From a virus, in the IMG/VR virus record IMGVR_UViG_3300006790_000095, positions 1 through 26,936 of that record: a DNA stretch of 26,936 nt; one strand, written 5' to 3'. The notes under the pieces were generated by a model. That model was not told the DNA's origin. It searched no databases and saw only the letters and a program-made list of their open reading frames with translations. The translations under genes and the position numbers were made by a program. This document shows positions 1-6,730 of this stretch, in pieces (within the stretch, counting starts at the first letter, position 1; each line of letters begins with the position of its first letter).

Positions 1-1
1 C

Positions 2-1033
2 GCTACCGTCCAATCGACCCAACCGACGAGCCCAGCACCAGTGGCCGTCGCCCCCAGCAGCTACGTGGCGGCAGCACCGGCAGCTCCGGTGGCGGCCCCG
101 CAGGCTCCGGTGCAACAGGCACCAGTCCAACAGCAGGCGGTTACGAGCTACCCCCAAGCGGTCCCAGCTCAACCTACCAGCTACCAATCAAGCCCGTCTC
201 AATACGTCCCCCAATCCCAACCGGCGGCAGCGCCTCCGGAGGGGAATCCTTGGGAATCGGCGTTCAACAAGGTGGTGGGACTGCTGAGTCAGCCAGCCCA
301 GTCCCCGTTCCAGGGTCAACCGTCAACTCCGACCCAAGCTCCTCAAGCTATCCCGGCCAACTGGGCACAGGCGGAGCAAATCAGCCCGGGTATCAGTCAA
401 TCGGATCCCCTGACTTGGTCTCCCAACCAGGCATCCTCTCCCAACTATTCCCAAATCTCCTCGGATCTTTACGGGCAGGAAGCGGCACAGGCACACCAGC
501 AGGTGGCCGAGGCGGTGATGGACTATTACCAGATGAGTCCGGAAACTCGTCAGGTACTGGACGCGTTCGGAGCCGAGGCTCCCGCGATTCTGAACAACTA
601 CGCGCTGAACCTGGAAGGAATGCTCGACCAGGCCGTCGCGTGGGGTCACGGCGCCGCACACGCTCTTCATAATTATGCAGAGTTTGCTGTCCAGGAACAC
701 ACTGAGAACAAGGCTTACAACGAAATTCTCACCAATCCTGATGTTCTGTCGGACTACACCCTGAAGTTCTTTGGTCCTGAAGGTCCGTACCCTGTGTACG
801 AATCTGAAACCGAACTGGAAACCCAGGGCTATCCGACACAAGCTGCAGCCAATGCGCCGGGTCCCATGCCCCAGCAGATGCCTGCACCTCCTCAGCAGGC
901 AGCCCCTGCTAATTCCCGTGAATTCTGGAACACCTTTAGCGACCAGATGGTGCGGGATCCTCAGAATGCCTGGCGCACTCTGAACCAAGCACAACCACAG
1001 ATTGTTTCTAACAAACTATTTGTCGCTGAGTGA
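2..1033 (+). CDS. Probable capsid scaffolding protein, 5' end outside window
   Basis: The frame is open from base 2, so the GTG at 41 is probably internal and the gene starts upstream of the window. The visible part (343 residues) begins with a long low-complexity stretch rich in Pro, Gln, Ala and Ser. A predicted helical middle follows (around MDYYQMSPETRQVLDAFGAE), then a second Pro/Gln-rich linker and an acidic C-terminus. Its place directly before the major capsid gene, its low-complexity helical make-up and its lack of enzyme motifs suggest a scaffolding or head-assembly protein that acts inside the procapsid. That role is inferred from position; no family motif is seen. The first ~660 bases are far richer in G+C than the rest of the gene. 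A head-associated structural protein is the alternative. Confidence 0.55.
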   Translation, partial: ATVQSTQPTSPAPVAVAPSSYVAAAPAAPVAAPQAPVQQAPVQQQAVTSYPQAVPAQPTSYQSSPSQYVPQSQPAAAPPEGNPWESAFNKVVGLLSQPAQSPFQGQPSTPTQAPQAIPANWAQAEQISPGISQSDPLTWSPNQASSPNYSQISSDLYGQEAAQAHQQVAEAVMDYYQMSPETRQVLDAFGAEAPAILNNYALNLEGMLDQAVAWGHGAAHALHNYAEFAVQEHTENKAYNEILTNPDVLSDYTLKFFGPEGPYPVYESETELETQGYPTQAAANAPGPMPQQMPAPPQQAAPANSREFWNTFSDQMVRDPQNAWRTLNQAQPQIVSNKLFVAE

Positions 1034-1041
1034 TAGATACG

Positions 1042-1067
1042 CAGCCGGTAGTTAAAATTACCGGCTG
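1042..1067 (+). terminator. Hairpin between scaffold and capsid genes
   Basis: A perfect 9-bp inverted repeat (CAGCCGGTA at 1042-1050, TACCGGCTG at 1059-1067) with an 8-nt A/T-rich loop lies 8 nt after the scaffold stop. The following bases (TTAAAATCTTC) are only weakly U-rich. It may be a leaky terminator or an RNA-processing or stability hairpin that sets capsid mRNA apart from scaffold mRNA. Confidence 0.5.
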
Positions 1068-1128
1068 TTAAAATCTTCATAGTAAGACAATAGTCTGAAA
1101 ACTTTCACCCGATTAACCTACACGTCCT

Positions 1129-1133
1129 GGAGG
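1129..1133 (+). promoter_or_regulatory. Strong ribosome binding site of capsid gene
   Basis: GGAGG lies 10 nt before the GTG at 1144 and fixes that codon as the start. Most genes in the window lack so strong a site, which fits high expression of the capsid protein. The only similarly strong site, also within CTGGAGGA, is before the gene at 24512. Confidence 0.75.
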
Positions 1134-1143
1134 ATAACTAACG

Positions 1144-2307
1144 GTGTTCATTGATAACGATTTTCCGAAACTTCTGGGCGCCGAATTATATCGGCCCCAC
1201 CCAGCTTATGTTGCCGAGATGGCAACTGAGCCTGTAGTCGTACATGACTTTACACGTCAACCTGGCCAAACGGTCCAGCTTGATCGCTACAAGTTCTGGG
1301 CATCTCCCGGTACAAAGGATAGCCGTGAGCGTGTGGCTGATGAAACCATCGGTACCGCAAACAGCCGCAACATCACCAAAGAGAAGGTGCTCGTTGTGCT
1401 GAAAGAGTACACAGGTCCTGCAGACCCGTCTGATCCTACACAAGCTTCCACTTTCAAAATTGCTCGGGAGACTTTGGTGACCGCGCAGCGCCTGCTGCTT
1501 GACACCGGGAACCTGAACATGTTCCACCAGTCGATCGGCAGTTTGACTCTGTTAGACGACTACCGACGCTGGCGCGACCGGGTCTTTATTGACGAATTGT
1601 CAAAAGCTGAGGCCAACGGTGTTGCTTCATCTAGCCAGGGCGGATACTACTTTGCTGGCAGTAAAGAAAAGGATAGCTCTGGTCGCATTTCTTACACCGC
1701 TCTTGAGTATGCGGCTCAAGTCCAGCAGTTCTCTGTCAAGACTGATCTGCTGACCGTTGTTAAGGATTTGCGTAAGCGCAACGTGCCGACGTTCGCTGAC
1801 GGTCTGTATCGCTGTATTTGCGATCCGACTTTCATGATGCATCTGCGTCGTGACAATGACTTCCGCGAGATCGCCCGTTACAGCGGCAATCCTGGACAAG
1901 GCATGTACATGGCTAACCCCATGATGCCTAACAACTCCAGCTTCTACATGGGTCCTCAGGCTGGTCAAGCCTACTTCCTGGCTGGCGAACCTGTGATGCC
2001 GACTGGCGTGCAGTTTGAAGGTGTTAAGTTCTACGAGTCCACCAACTTCCCGACTAAGAACATCACCGCTTCCTTCGACAACGGTGGTAACTACGCTTCT
2101 AAAGAAGTCTCCCAAGGTTACTTCTTCGGCCCTCAATCCATCGGTGTTGGTATCGGTGGACCTAACGCTCAGGTGTTAATTAATAACAACGATGATTTCT
2201 CAAGGTTCATCATTCTTATCTGGCAGCTGTACGCGGGCTTCGAAATTCTGAATAAAGATTTCGTTACGACTGCTTTCAGCTTCGTTGAAGATGACGGCGA
2301 TCTCTGA
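1144..2307 (+). CDS. Major capsid protein
   Basis: A 387-aa protein with a GTG start behind a strong GGAGG. Early residues include a GQTVQLDRYKFW strand and an ITKEKVLVVLKEYTGP strand. These resemble the N-arm and E-loop region of HK97-fold capsid proteins, especially the N4 gp56-like family. Long helical and strand segments follow (e.g. LLTVVKDLRKRNVPTFADGL, then a Met/Asn/Pro-rich loop, then FEGVKFYESTNFPT). The length fits a capsid protein. The gene follows a scaffold-type gene and a hairpin, and it uses C-ending codons consistent with high expression. It would form the icosahedral shell. The assignment rests on position, length and fold-like pattern, so the exact family is less certain than the role. 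Confidence 0.8.
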   Translation: MFIDNDFPKLLGAELYRPHPAYVAEMATEPVVVHDFTRQPGQTVQLDRYKFWASPGTKDSRERVADETIGTANSRNITKEKVLVVLKEYTGPADPSDPTQASTFKIARETLVTAQRLLLDTGNLNMFHQSIGSLTLLDDYRRWRDRVFIDELSKAEANGVASSSQGGYYFAGSKEKDSSGRISYTALEYAAQVQQFSVKTDLLTVVKDLRKRNVPTFADGLYRCICDPTFMMHLRRDNDFREIARYSGNPGQGMYMANPMMPNNSSFYMGPQAGQAYFLAGEPVMPTGVQFEGVKFYESTNFPTKNITASFDNGGNYASKEVSQGYFFGPQSIGVGIGGPNAQVLINNNDDFSRFIILIWQLYAGFEILNKDFVTTAFSFVEDDGDL

Positions 2308-2347
2308 TCTAATACTGAACTAAAGTAAACACACATAGGAGTTATAA

Positions 2348-3160
2348 ATGTCCTACTTGTCCTCTAAAAAAATCTTTCCGGGTAACTGGACGGAGGCTCT
2401 GAATGGTTGGTATAAAAATATCGATACCAACGACGATGGTACTAACGACAAGTCCAAAGGCGGCCCTACTTCGGTACTGGCTACCCCCGGCTATCGTTAT
2501 TTCCAACAGCGCGGCTATGTGAGAGTTACTGCCACCTCTGGTGGTGGTGCAGTTGCTTCTGCTGATGTTATTGTTCCCTCTCCTTATCGGAACGACGACA
2601 CCCGCACCGACATCACCGGCATGGTGGTCTCCGGCGACTCCACTCTGCCTGCTTACGGCTATCGCGCCACTGTCGCCATCGCTTCCGGTTGGGGTGACAA
2701 CCGCACTGCCTCTGGCGTCTACGCTGCTACCGGCAACGTCATTTCCTTTGGTCGTGACAACGGCGGCAACCCTGTTGCAGCCTCTGGTGTTGGTGAAGGC
2801 TTGATTCAGGCCAACCTCAGCTCCACAACCTCCGGCGGCCAAGCTGGCGAAATCTTCTTCGCTGGTGGCTCCTCTGCCCTCGGTGGCACTCCTTTCCTGA
2901 CGGCTACCGGCGCTGCTGGTCTGGCTGCTGGCAAGGTGTACAGGGAAATCACCGCAGCTACTACCTTTAAGGTCTACGCTAAGGCTTCCGCCAACGCAGT
3001 CGCTACCTCCGGTGGCTTCTACATCTCCTCTGGCGATGCCAACGCTGGCAACTACGGTTATATTGTGGTCGAGCTTTGCTACATCCAGCCTGATGAAGCA
3101 GCTGACTATAATGCAATCGAAGCCTATCTTCCTGCTAAAACTGTTAGCAGCGGCAGCTGA
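2348..3160 (+). CDS. Abundant Gly/Ser/Ala/Thr-rich virion protein (decoration or tail)
   Basis: A 270-aa protein starting at ATG with GGAG 9 nt upstream. It is very rich in Gly, Ser, Ala and Thr, has almost no predicted long helices, and shows many short strand-like segments, as expected for a beta-rich capsid decoration or major tail protein. Codon choice matches the capsid gene (many C-ending codons), which suggests high abundance. It lies 40 nt after the capsid gene and ends just before a hairpin terminator, so capsid and this protein probably share a transcript. I do not recognise a named family. An EF-hand-like DTNDDGTND patch near residues 26-34 could bind a metal ion. Confidence 0.6.
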   Translation: MSYLSSKKIFPGNWTEALNGWYKNIDTNDDGTNDKSKGGPTSVLATPGYRYFQQRGYVRVTATSGGGAVASADVIVPSPYRNDDTRTDITGMVVSGDSTLPAYGYRATVAIASGWGDNRTASGVYAATGNVISFGRDNGGNPVAASGVGEGLIQANLSSTTSGGQAGEIFFAGGSSALGGTPFLTATGAAGLAAGKVYREITAATTFKVYAKASANAVATSGGFYISSGDANAGNYGYIVVELCYIQPDEAADYNAIEAYLPAKTVSSGS

Positions 3161-3172
3161 ATAATGTAAAAT

Positions 3173-3198
3173 AAGGCCAGTACACCACTGGCCTTTTC
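3173..3198 (+). terminator. Hairpin terminator after the capsid unit, abutting next start codon
   Basis: The 9-bp perfect stem AAGGCCAGT (3173-3181) / ACTGGCCTT (3187-3195) has a 5-nt loop and runs into TTTTC. It ends only three bases before the ATG at 3199. It probably reduces read-through from the capsid unit and, when formed, sits where the ribosome binding site of the next gene should be. Confidence 0.65.
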
Positions 3199-3612
3199 AT
3201 GATGTTGTTCAAGCATAAAAAAACAGGAGCAACCTTAAAGGTTATTTCTGAATGGGATGACGGCGATTGGAGGATGGTTCAAGATTCCGATGGCCGTTTA
3301 TTTACCTGCTGGCACGAAGAGATTGAAGCGGATGAAAAGGCTACTAAAAAAGTCAAGTCCCTGCAAGTAAAAGATCGCGCCAAAAAAGAAGAGCCGCGTG
3401 AGTTCCCCCCTGAAACTCGACTGAATATCAACACTGCTACTCCCCAAATGATCGCTGATCATATTCGTGGTGTAGGCATTCGGACCGCCAAGAAGATTAA
3501 AGATCTTCAAATGTCGCTCTCGGGTGAAAAGTTTTCGACATTAGAGCAACTGAGACAAATCAAACAGGTTGATTGGGACTCTGTGCTATCAAGTGACTTG
3601 ATTCGCCTTTGA
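3199..3612 (+). CDS. Helix-hairpin-helix (ComEA-like) protein
   Basis: A 137-aa protein. Residues 1-45 look like a small beta-barrel (KKTGATLKVISEWDDGDWRMV...). A charged Lys/Glu linker (45-70) follows. Residues 75-130 match the ComEA-type helix-hairpin-helix: LNINTATPQMI, then the GVG hairpin (91-93) followed by RTAKKIKDLQ, then a FSTLEQLRQIK second half. Such modules bind the DNA backbone without sequence specificity. Placed among head genes, it might act at the DNA-filled connector or in genome ejection, but that is inference. There is no recognisable ribosome binding site, because a terminator stem ends 3 nt before the ATG. Two successive ATGs (3199 and 3202) are possible starts. Confidence 0.65.
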   Translation: MMLFKHKKTGATLKVISEWDDGDWRMVQDSDGRLFTCWHEEIEADEKATKKVKSLQVKDRAKKEEPREFPPETRLNINTATPQMIADHIRGVGIRTAKKIKDLQMSLSGEKFSTLEQLRQIKQVDWDSVLSSDLIRL

Positions 3613-3616
3613 CAAG

Positions 3617-3645
3617 AACCCTCGGGAAACCGGGGGTTATTTCAT
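3617..3645 (+). terminator. Rho-independent-type terminator with GAAA tetraloop
   Basis: AACCCTCGG (3617-3625) pairs with CCGGGGGTT (3630-3638) with one G-U pair, around a stable GAAA loop. ATTTCATTT follows. It comes directly after the stop of the HhH gene and before a TATA-like box, so it separates two transcription units. Confidence 0.7.
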
Positions 3646-3646
3646 T

Positions 3647-3661
3647 TATACTTAAAATATC
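3647..3661 (+). promoter_or_regulatory. Candidate phage late promoter box (TATACTTAAAATATC)
   Basis: TATACTTAAAATATC lies between a terminator and the gene at 3681. Closely related boxes occur at 5922-5938 and 9727-9740, each in a short gap upstream of a virion gene, which argues for a shared promoter element. There is no convincing -35 hexamer, as in T4-type late promoters. Confidence 0.45.
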
Positions 3662-3680
3662 GCGGTAAGTTTGTTGGCAA

Positions 3681-4448
3681 ATGAGTAAAGAAAAAACAGT
3701 TAGTGAAATTTTAAAATTCACACCAGAGCAGCGTGCTGCTTATTTAAACACTATCGCAGGCGAAGCATACTTAGGCGGACAAGGTAGAGATATAGCTGGT
3801 GTTGCTTCTAATCTCATTGCACGTCAGCTCTCACCAAACTTTCCTAATGAGATGATGGGAGTCGTTACGGCTCCAGGTCAATACGAAGCTAATTTCAAAT
3901 ATTCACCTGAACAACTGTCCGCAGAAAATCTTAGAGGATTGTCCGAACGGGATCAGCAGCGATTAATTGAGATTGCAGAAAATCCTAATTTAGTCGGGGG
4001 CGCCTTTCAAAAAACAGGTGGCGCTACTTCTTTTAGAGGACAAGCTCTTTTAGATAATAGACTGCCACAAGATGTAATGTTTGAAGATAAAGGTAATTTT
4101 TATTTTGATCCTGTTTCAAGGGAAGTACAGGAAAAAGCGGTTGCTCTTTTGGGAGGAGACCCTGAAGCTATTGCTTCTTACCAACCGCAAGGAGTAGGTC
4201 AAGGAGACACATCCCCTACTGTTAATCTTCCTAATAACAGTGTTTTTATTGAAAACATTAATGTCCAACCCTATAAAGAGGAAAAGAAAAAAACTGGTTT
4301 TAATTTTCAAAATTTTATGAAACGGCAAATTTTAAATTCTGTTTTAAACCCAATGGCTGGCATGAATTTTTTAGGTGGCTACACATCTGTTAATCCATCT
4401 CTAGCTGGTATGAAAGACGGAACTATTGATAATCTCTTCGGATTTTAA
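3681..4448 (+). CDS. SleB/CwlJ-like cell-wall hydrolase, probably virion-associated
   Basis: A 255-aa protein. Residues 21-50 contain IAGEAYLGGQG and IAGVASNLIARQL, which resemble the SleB/CwlJ hydrolase signature in which an acidic residue (here Glu28) is followed by a helix ending in an N-R motif. Residues 61-70 (VVTAPGQYEA) match the conserved VV...PGQFS strand of that family. The C-terminal ~80 residues lack enzyme motifs and end in an Asn/Met/Gly-rich tail. It probably cuts peptidoglycan. Its place among virion genes, far from the GH24 lysozyme at 15016, suggests a particle-borne enzyme for entry rather than the lysis endolysin. The family call is by motif only. Confidence 0.5.
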   Translation: MSKEKTVSEILKFTPEQRAAYLNTIAGEAYLGGQGRDIAGVASNLIARQLSPNFPNEMMGVVTAPGQYEANFKYSPEQLSAENLRGLSERDQQRLIEIAENPNLVGGAFQKTGGATSFRGQALLDNRLPQDVMFEDKGNFYFDPVSREVQEKAVALLGGDPEAIASYQPQGVGQGDTSPTVNLPNNSVFIENINVQPYKEEKKKTGFNFQNFMKRQILNSVLNPMAGMNFLGGYTSVNPSLAGMKDGTIDNLFGF

Positions 4449-4451
4449 TCA

Positions 4452-4466
4452 TATAATAGAGATACT
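4452..4466 (+). promoter_or_regulatory. Possible weak TATA-like box before 4479 gene
   Basis: TATAATAGAGATACT occupies the 30-nt gap after the hydrolase gene, just before GAGG. It partly matches the TATAaTTAAAtATC boxes but could equally be chance A/T richness. Confidence 0.25.
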
Positions 4467-4478
4467 GAGGTATTGTCT

Positions 4479-4940
4479 GTGCAACTATCCACGTTTGATA
4501 AAAGTCGCGTGAGATATCATCTGGGATATTTCACTACTTCTGTTCCAGCAGGTGACTTTGCCCGTTTGGAAGAGGCTATGAATACCATTCCAGATTCGTT
4601 TTTTTACAATAAAATTATCACCCACCTTGGTCGGTGTGATACTGCAGAGAAAAAGACTGAAGTCGCATCTTCACCTTCCACTCGAATCGAAAAGATCGAG
4701 GGTGATGTTGATCGTACCATCAGCTCCAGTAATGCTAGGGAAGCGTTAAAAACATGGGACGAAATTTATCTGTATGAGACAAATGCTCTCGCGCAGATTC
4801 TTTATGTGCCAAACTATAAAGATCCCTTCCAAGCCCGTTACCGCTACGAGCGGTCAGGTGCTGAATTTATCCAAGCATTACCAGGACCGGCAGATACTGC
4901 AACTGGTTCCAATGTTTATCTAAATGCTACCTGTCGTTAA
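4479..4940 (+). CDS. Hypothetical virion protein, possible head-tail connector component
   Basis: A 153-aa protein. I chose GTG 4479 because GAGG (4467-4470) is 8 nt upstream; the in-frame TTG at 4473 would be only 2 nt from it. The protein starts with a helical segment containing RVRYHLGYFTTSVPAG, followed by a second helix (DFARLEEAMNTIPDSFF). A middle region has charged residues, and the end holds NYKDPFQARYRYERSG. The size, the mixed helical make-up and the place in the head-to-tail interval suggest a neck or connector protein. I do not recognise the family. The next gene starts 2 nt after the stop, so the two are probably translationally coupled. Confidence 0.5.
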   Translation: MQLSTFDKSRVRYHLGYFTTSVPAGDFARLEEAMNTIPDSFFYNKIITHLGRCDTAEKKTEVASSPSTRIEKIEGDVDRTISSSNAREALKTWDEIYLYETNALAQILYVPNYKDPFQARYRYERSGAEFIQALPGPADTATGSNVYLNATCR

Positions 4941-4942
4941 TT

Positions 4943-5629
4943 ATGAATTACGATCAACTCAACAGAGCTTTAACAGCCTTCCCTGGTGCATTAGTAAATG
5001 CTCCTATGACCCTTGTACAAGGGCTTGGAATGGGGTTACAGGCCGGAGTCGGTGCTCTTCAGCCATTAGTAAATCAAGGACTTAATGAGCTGGAATACAT
5101 GGGCAGTGAGGTCGCTCAGGGTTACACACCTTATGTTCGTCCTCGCATGTCTGAAGAAGCCGCTCAAGATTTGAGAGATCAAGAGTCTGAGGAATTTGGT
5201 GGCAAGCTACCTACTCAAGCTGATTTGGCAGAGCGAGCATATCAAGAAGAAGCTGTGCGCCAAGCGCAGCAGACTGACCCCTTCATGATGGCTCAGCAAC
5301 CGTCGCAAGTTCAATACGATCCGCAGACGGCGATGATGATTAACGAACAAATCTACGGTGTTAATTTTAAGGATAAGGGAAGAGGACCGAATCCCTTAGT
5401 TCAACAACTTCGAGAAGAGTTCCCTCGTCTGCAAGAATTAGCTGCTGAGCGTGAGGCACAACAAGCAGCTAACGATCCACGGGAAGCAGCTCAAGCGATG
5501 CTGCGAGGAACACAAAATGCCATGCTTGGCGATGCAGTGCCCTTCACTGATGCTGGAGAGCAGACGCTTCTTGACACTGCAGCTGCACAAGGTTTTCTGC
5601 AGCAATTAGGTCGTTTTGAACCACGCTAA
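4943..5629 (+). CDS. Hypothetical protein with Gly-rich hydrophobic N-terminus and acidic Gln-rich body
   Basis: A 228-aa protein starting at ATG 2 nt after the previous stop, with no ribosome binding site of its own. Residues ~12-48 are Gly/Ala/Leu/Val-rich and amphipathic (PMTLVQGLGMGLQAGVGALQ), the kind of segment that could touch membranes or pack as helices. The remainder is Glu/Gln/Ala-rich and likely helical or coiled. The family is not recognised. The neighbours are all virion-type, so a minor structural or ejected protein is plausible. It is followed 2 nt later by the next start. Confidence 0.5.
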   Translation: MNYDQLNRALTAFPGALVNAPMTLVQGLGMGLQAGVGALQPLVNQGLNELEYMGSEVAQGYTPYVRPRMSEEAAQDLRDQESEEFGGKLPTQADLAERAYQEEAVRQAQQTDPFMMAQQPSQVQYDPQTAMMINEQIYGVNFKDKGRGPNPLVQQLREEFPRLQELAAEREAQQAANDPREAAQAMLRGTQNAMLGDAVPFTDAGEQTLLDTAAAQGFLQQLGRFEPR

Positions 5630-5631
5630 TC

Positions 5632-5919
5632 ATGTCTTTACGTAGCTACGCTGATTACTTAGACGGGGACTACACCCCAGGTCAACTGGCACGAATGTCC
5701 GTGGCGCAGTATGGCCTCACTCCAATGAAAGAACAGGAAGCTATTGCAAACCTTCGCTATGATAAAGATCTTAAATTTGAAGATGTCGATCCAATAAAAA
5801 CAGATCGCTTTGAAGAGTTCCTCATGATGTCGAAAAATCCTGAGCAATTTATGATGAGTAAAATTAATCTACCTTCTCGTTTTGTTGCCTTGCAGAACTT
5901 TGCAGGTGGGAGCTATTGA
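5632..5919 (+). CDS. Small hypothetical virion-cluster protein
   Basis: A 95-aa protein starting at ATG 2 nt after the preceding stop, continuing the closely packed series from 4479. It is rich in Met, Asp and Lys, with probable short helices, and has no signal peptide, membrane segment or catalytic motif that I can see. The family is not recognised. Conserved spacing within the virion block suggests a minor structural or assembly role. Confidence 0.5.
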   Translation: MSLRSYADYLDGDYTPGQLARMSVAQYGLTPMKEQEAIANLRYDKDLKFEDVDPIKTDRFEEFLMMSKNPEQFMMSKINLPSRFVALQNFAGGSY

Positions 5920-5921
5920 TT

Positions 5922-5938
5922 TATAATTAAAAAATATC
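5922..5938 (+). promoter_or_regulatory. Candidate phage late promoter box (TATAATTAAAAAATATC)
   Basis: This box sits in the 31-nt gap between the genes ending at 5919 and starting at 5951. It shares TATAaTTAAA...ATATC with the boxes at 3647 and 9727. Confidence 0.45.
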
Positions 5939-5950
5939 CGAGATAAATCT

Positions 5951-6730
5951 GTGTCGTCTACAAATACCAACAAACAGCCTGTCTTTATTGATCGTCCTCT
6001 CTTCGATCACGCTCTGCTTACCACGCAGATTGCAGGCAGTGAATCGGACAGGACATTTACTGTTCAGGGTGGACAAGCGCCTGCTTTATTAGTGGATATG
6101 GACGCAGCCTTGTCCGAAGATAATAACAGCGGTGGTGTGATTGATTCGGTCAAACTAACGAGAGAGGGGGAGTTTCAAATTCCACCGGAATATACTATCA
6201 ACGTCTCTACCTCTGGTACTGCAATTACTCTGAGCAGTGGTGATGTTGTTTTTATTGAAGACGCCACTCCTGTAACGGGTACTAACAGCGGCGTTGGATA
6301 TTACACTTACACCGGATCAGTAACCTTGACAGGTGTAAATACAGCCTTGACATATTCAGGCGGAACTGCTTCAGGTTTTGATCTACGCAATCAATTTATT
6401 TATTCACAGGGTGTTGTTACTGCGTGTTTCTATCACACCCGAGGCACAACCAATCCGGTTCCTGCGAGCGGTGATTACGAGTTTATCTTCTCCAAGACAC
6501 TGAGTTCAGGTACAAATGAATTGGATTGCAGTGATGTCCTACCTCAACTTGCAGCCCCTGTACCAGCAGCTGGTGACACAGCGGGCCTGTCTAATGGCAC
6601 CCCCGTAAGGAACCGTGGCATTTATCTTGAGAAAGGTGACCGTTTATACGTTGGTATTTTCCCGTCTAAGAAGAATAGTGCAGGATATGCACCTGGTTTA
6701 GCAGTAACTGTCCAGGGCGGATTTTTCTAA
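5951..6730 (+). CDS. Beta-rich virion structural protein
   Basis: A 259-aa protein with a GTG start (MSSTNTNKQP...). It consists of many short hydrophobic/Thr-Gly strands with Ser/Gly turns, ends in the aromatic FF, and shows no enzyme motif. The C-terminal part (GIYLEKGDRLYVGIFPS) looks like a beta-sandwich edge. Such proteins are typical of tail, baseplate or decoration components. A TATA-like box lies immediately upstream, and the following 550-aa gene begins on the very next base after the stop, so the two are surely co-expressed. I cannot assign a family. Confidence 0.55.
   Translation: MSSTNTNKQPVFIDRPLFDHALLTTQIAGSESDRTFTVQGGQAPALLVDMDAALSEDNNSGGVIDSVKLTREGEFQIPPEYTINVSTSGTAITLSSGDVVFIEDATPVTGTNSGVGYYTYTGSVTLTGVNTALTYSGGTASGFDLRNQFIYSQGVVTACFYHTRGTTNPVPASGDYEFIFSKTLSSGTNELDCSDVLPQLAAPVPAAGDTAGLSNGTPVRNRGIYLEKGDRLYVGIFPSKKNSAGYAPGLAVTVQGGFF

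Noticed and set aside
323-994. Long minus-strand open frames opposite the scaffold gene
   Set aside because: They are antisense to a strongly biased Pro/Gln/Ala-coding region, have Cys/Arg-rich unlikely products, and lack ribosome binding sites. They are side effects of high G+C.
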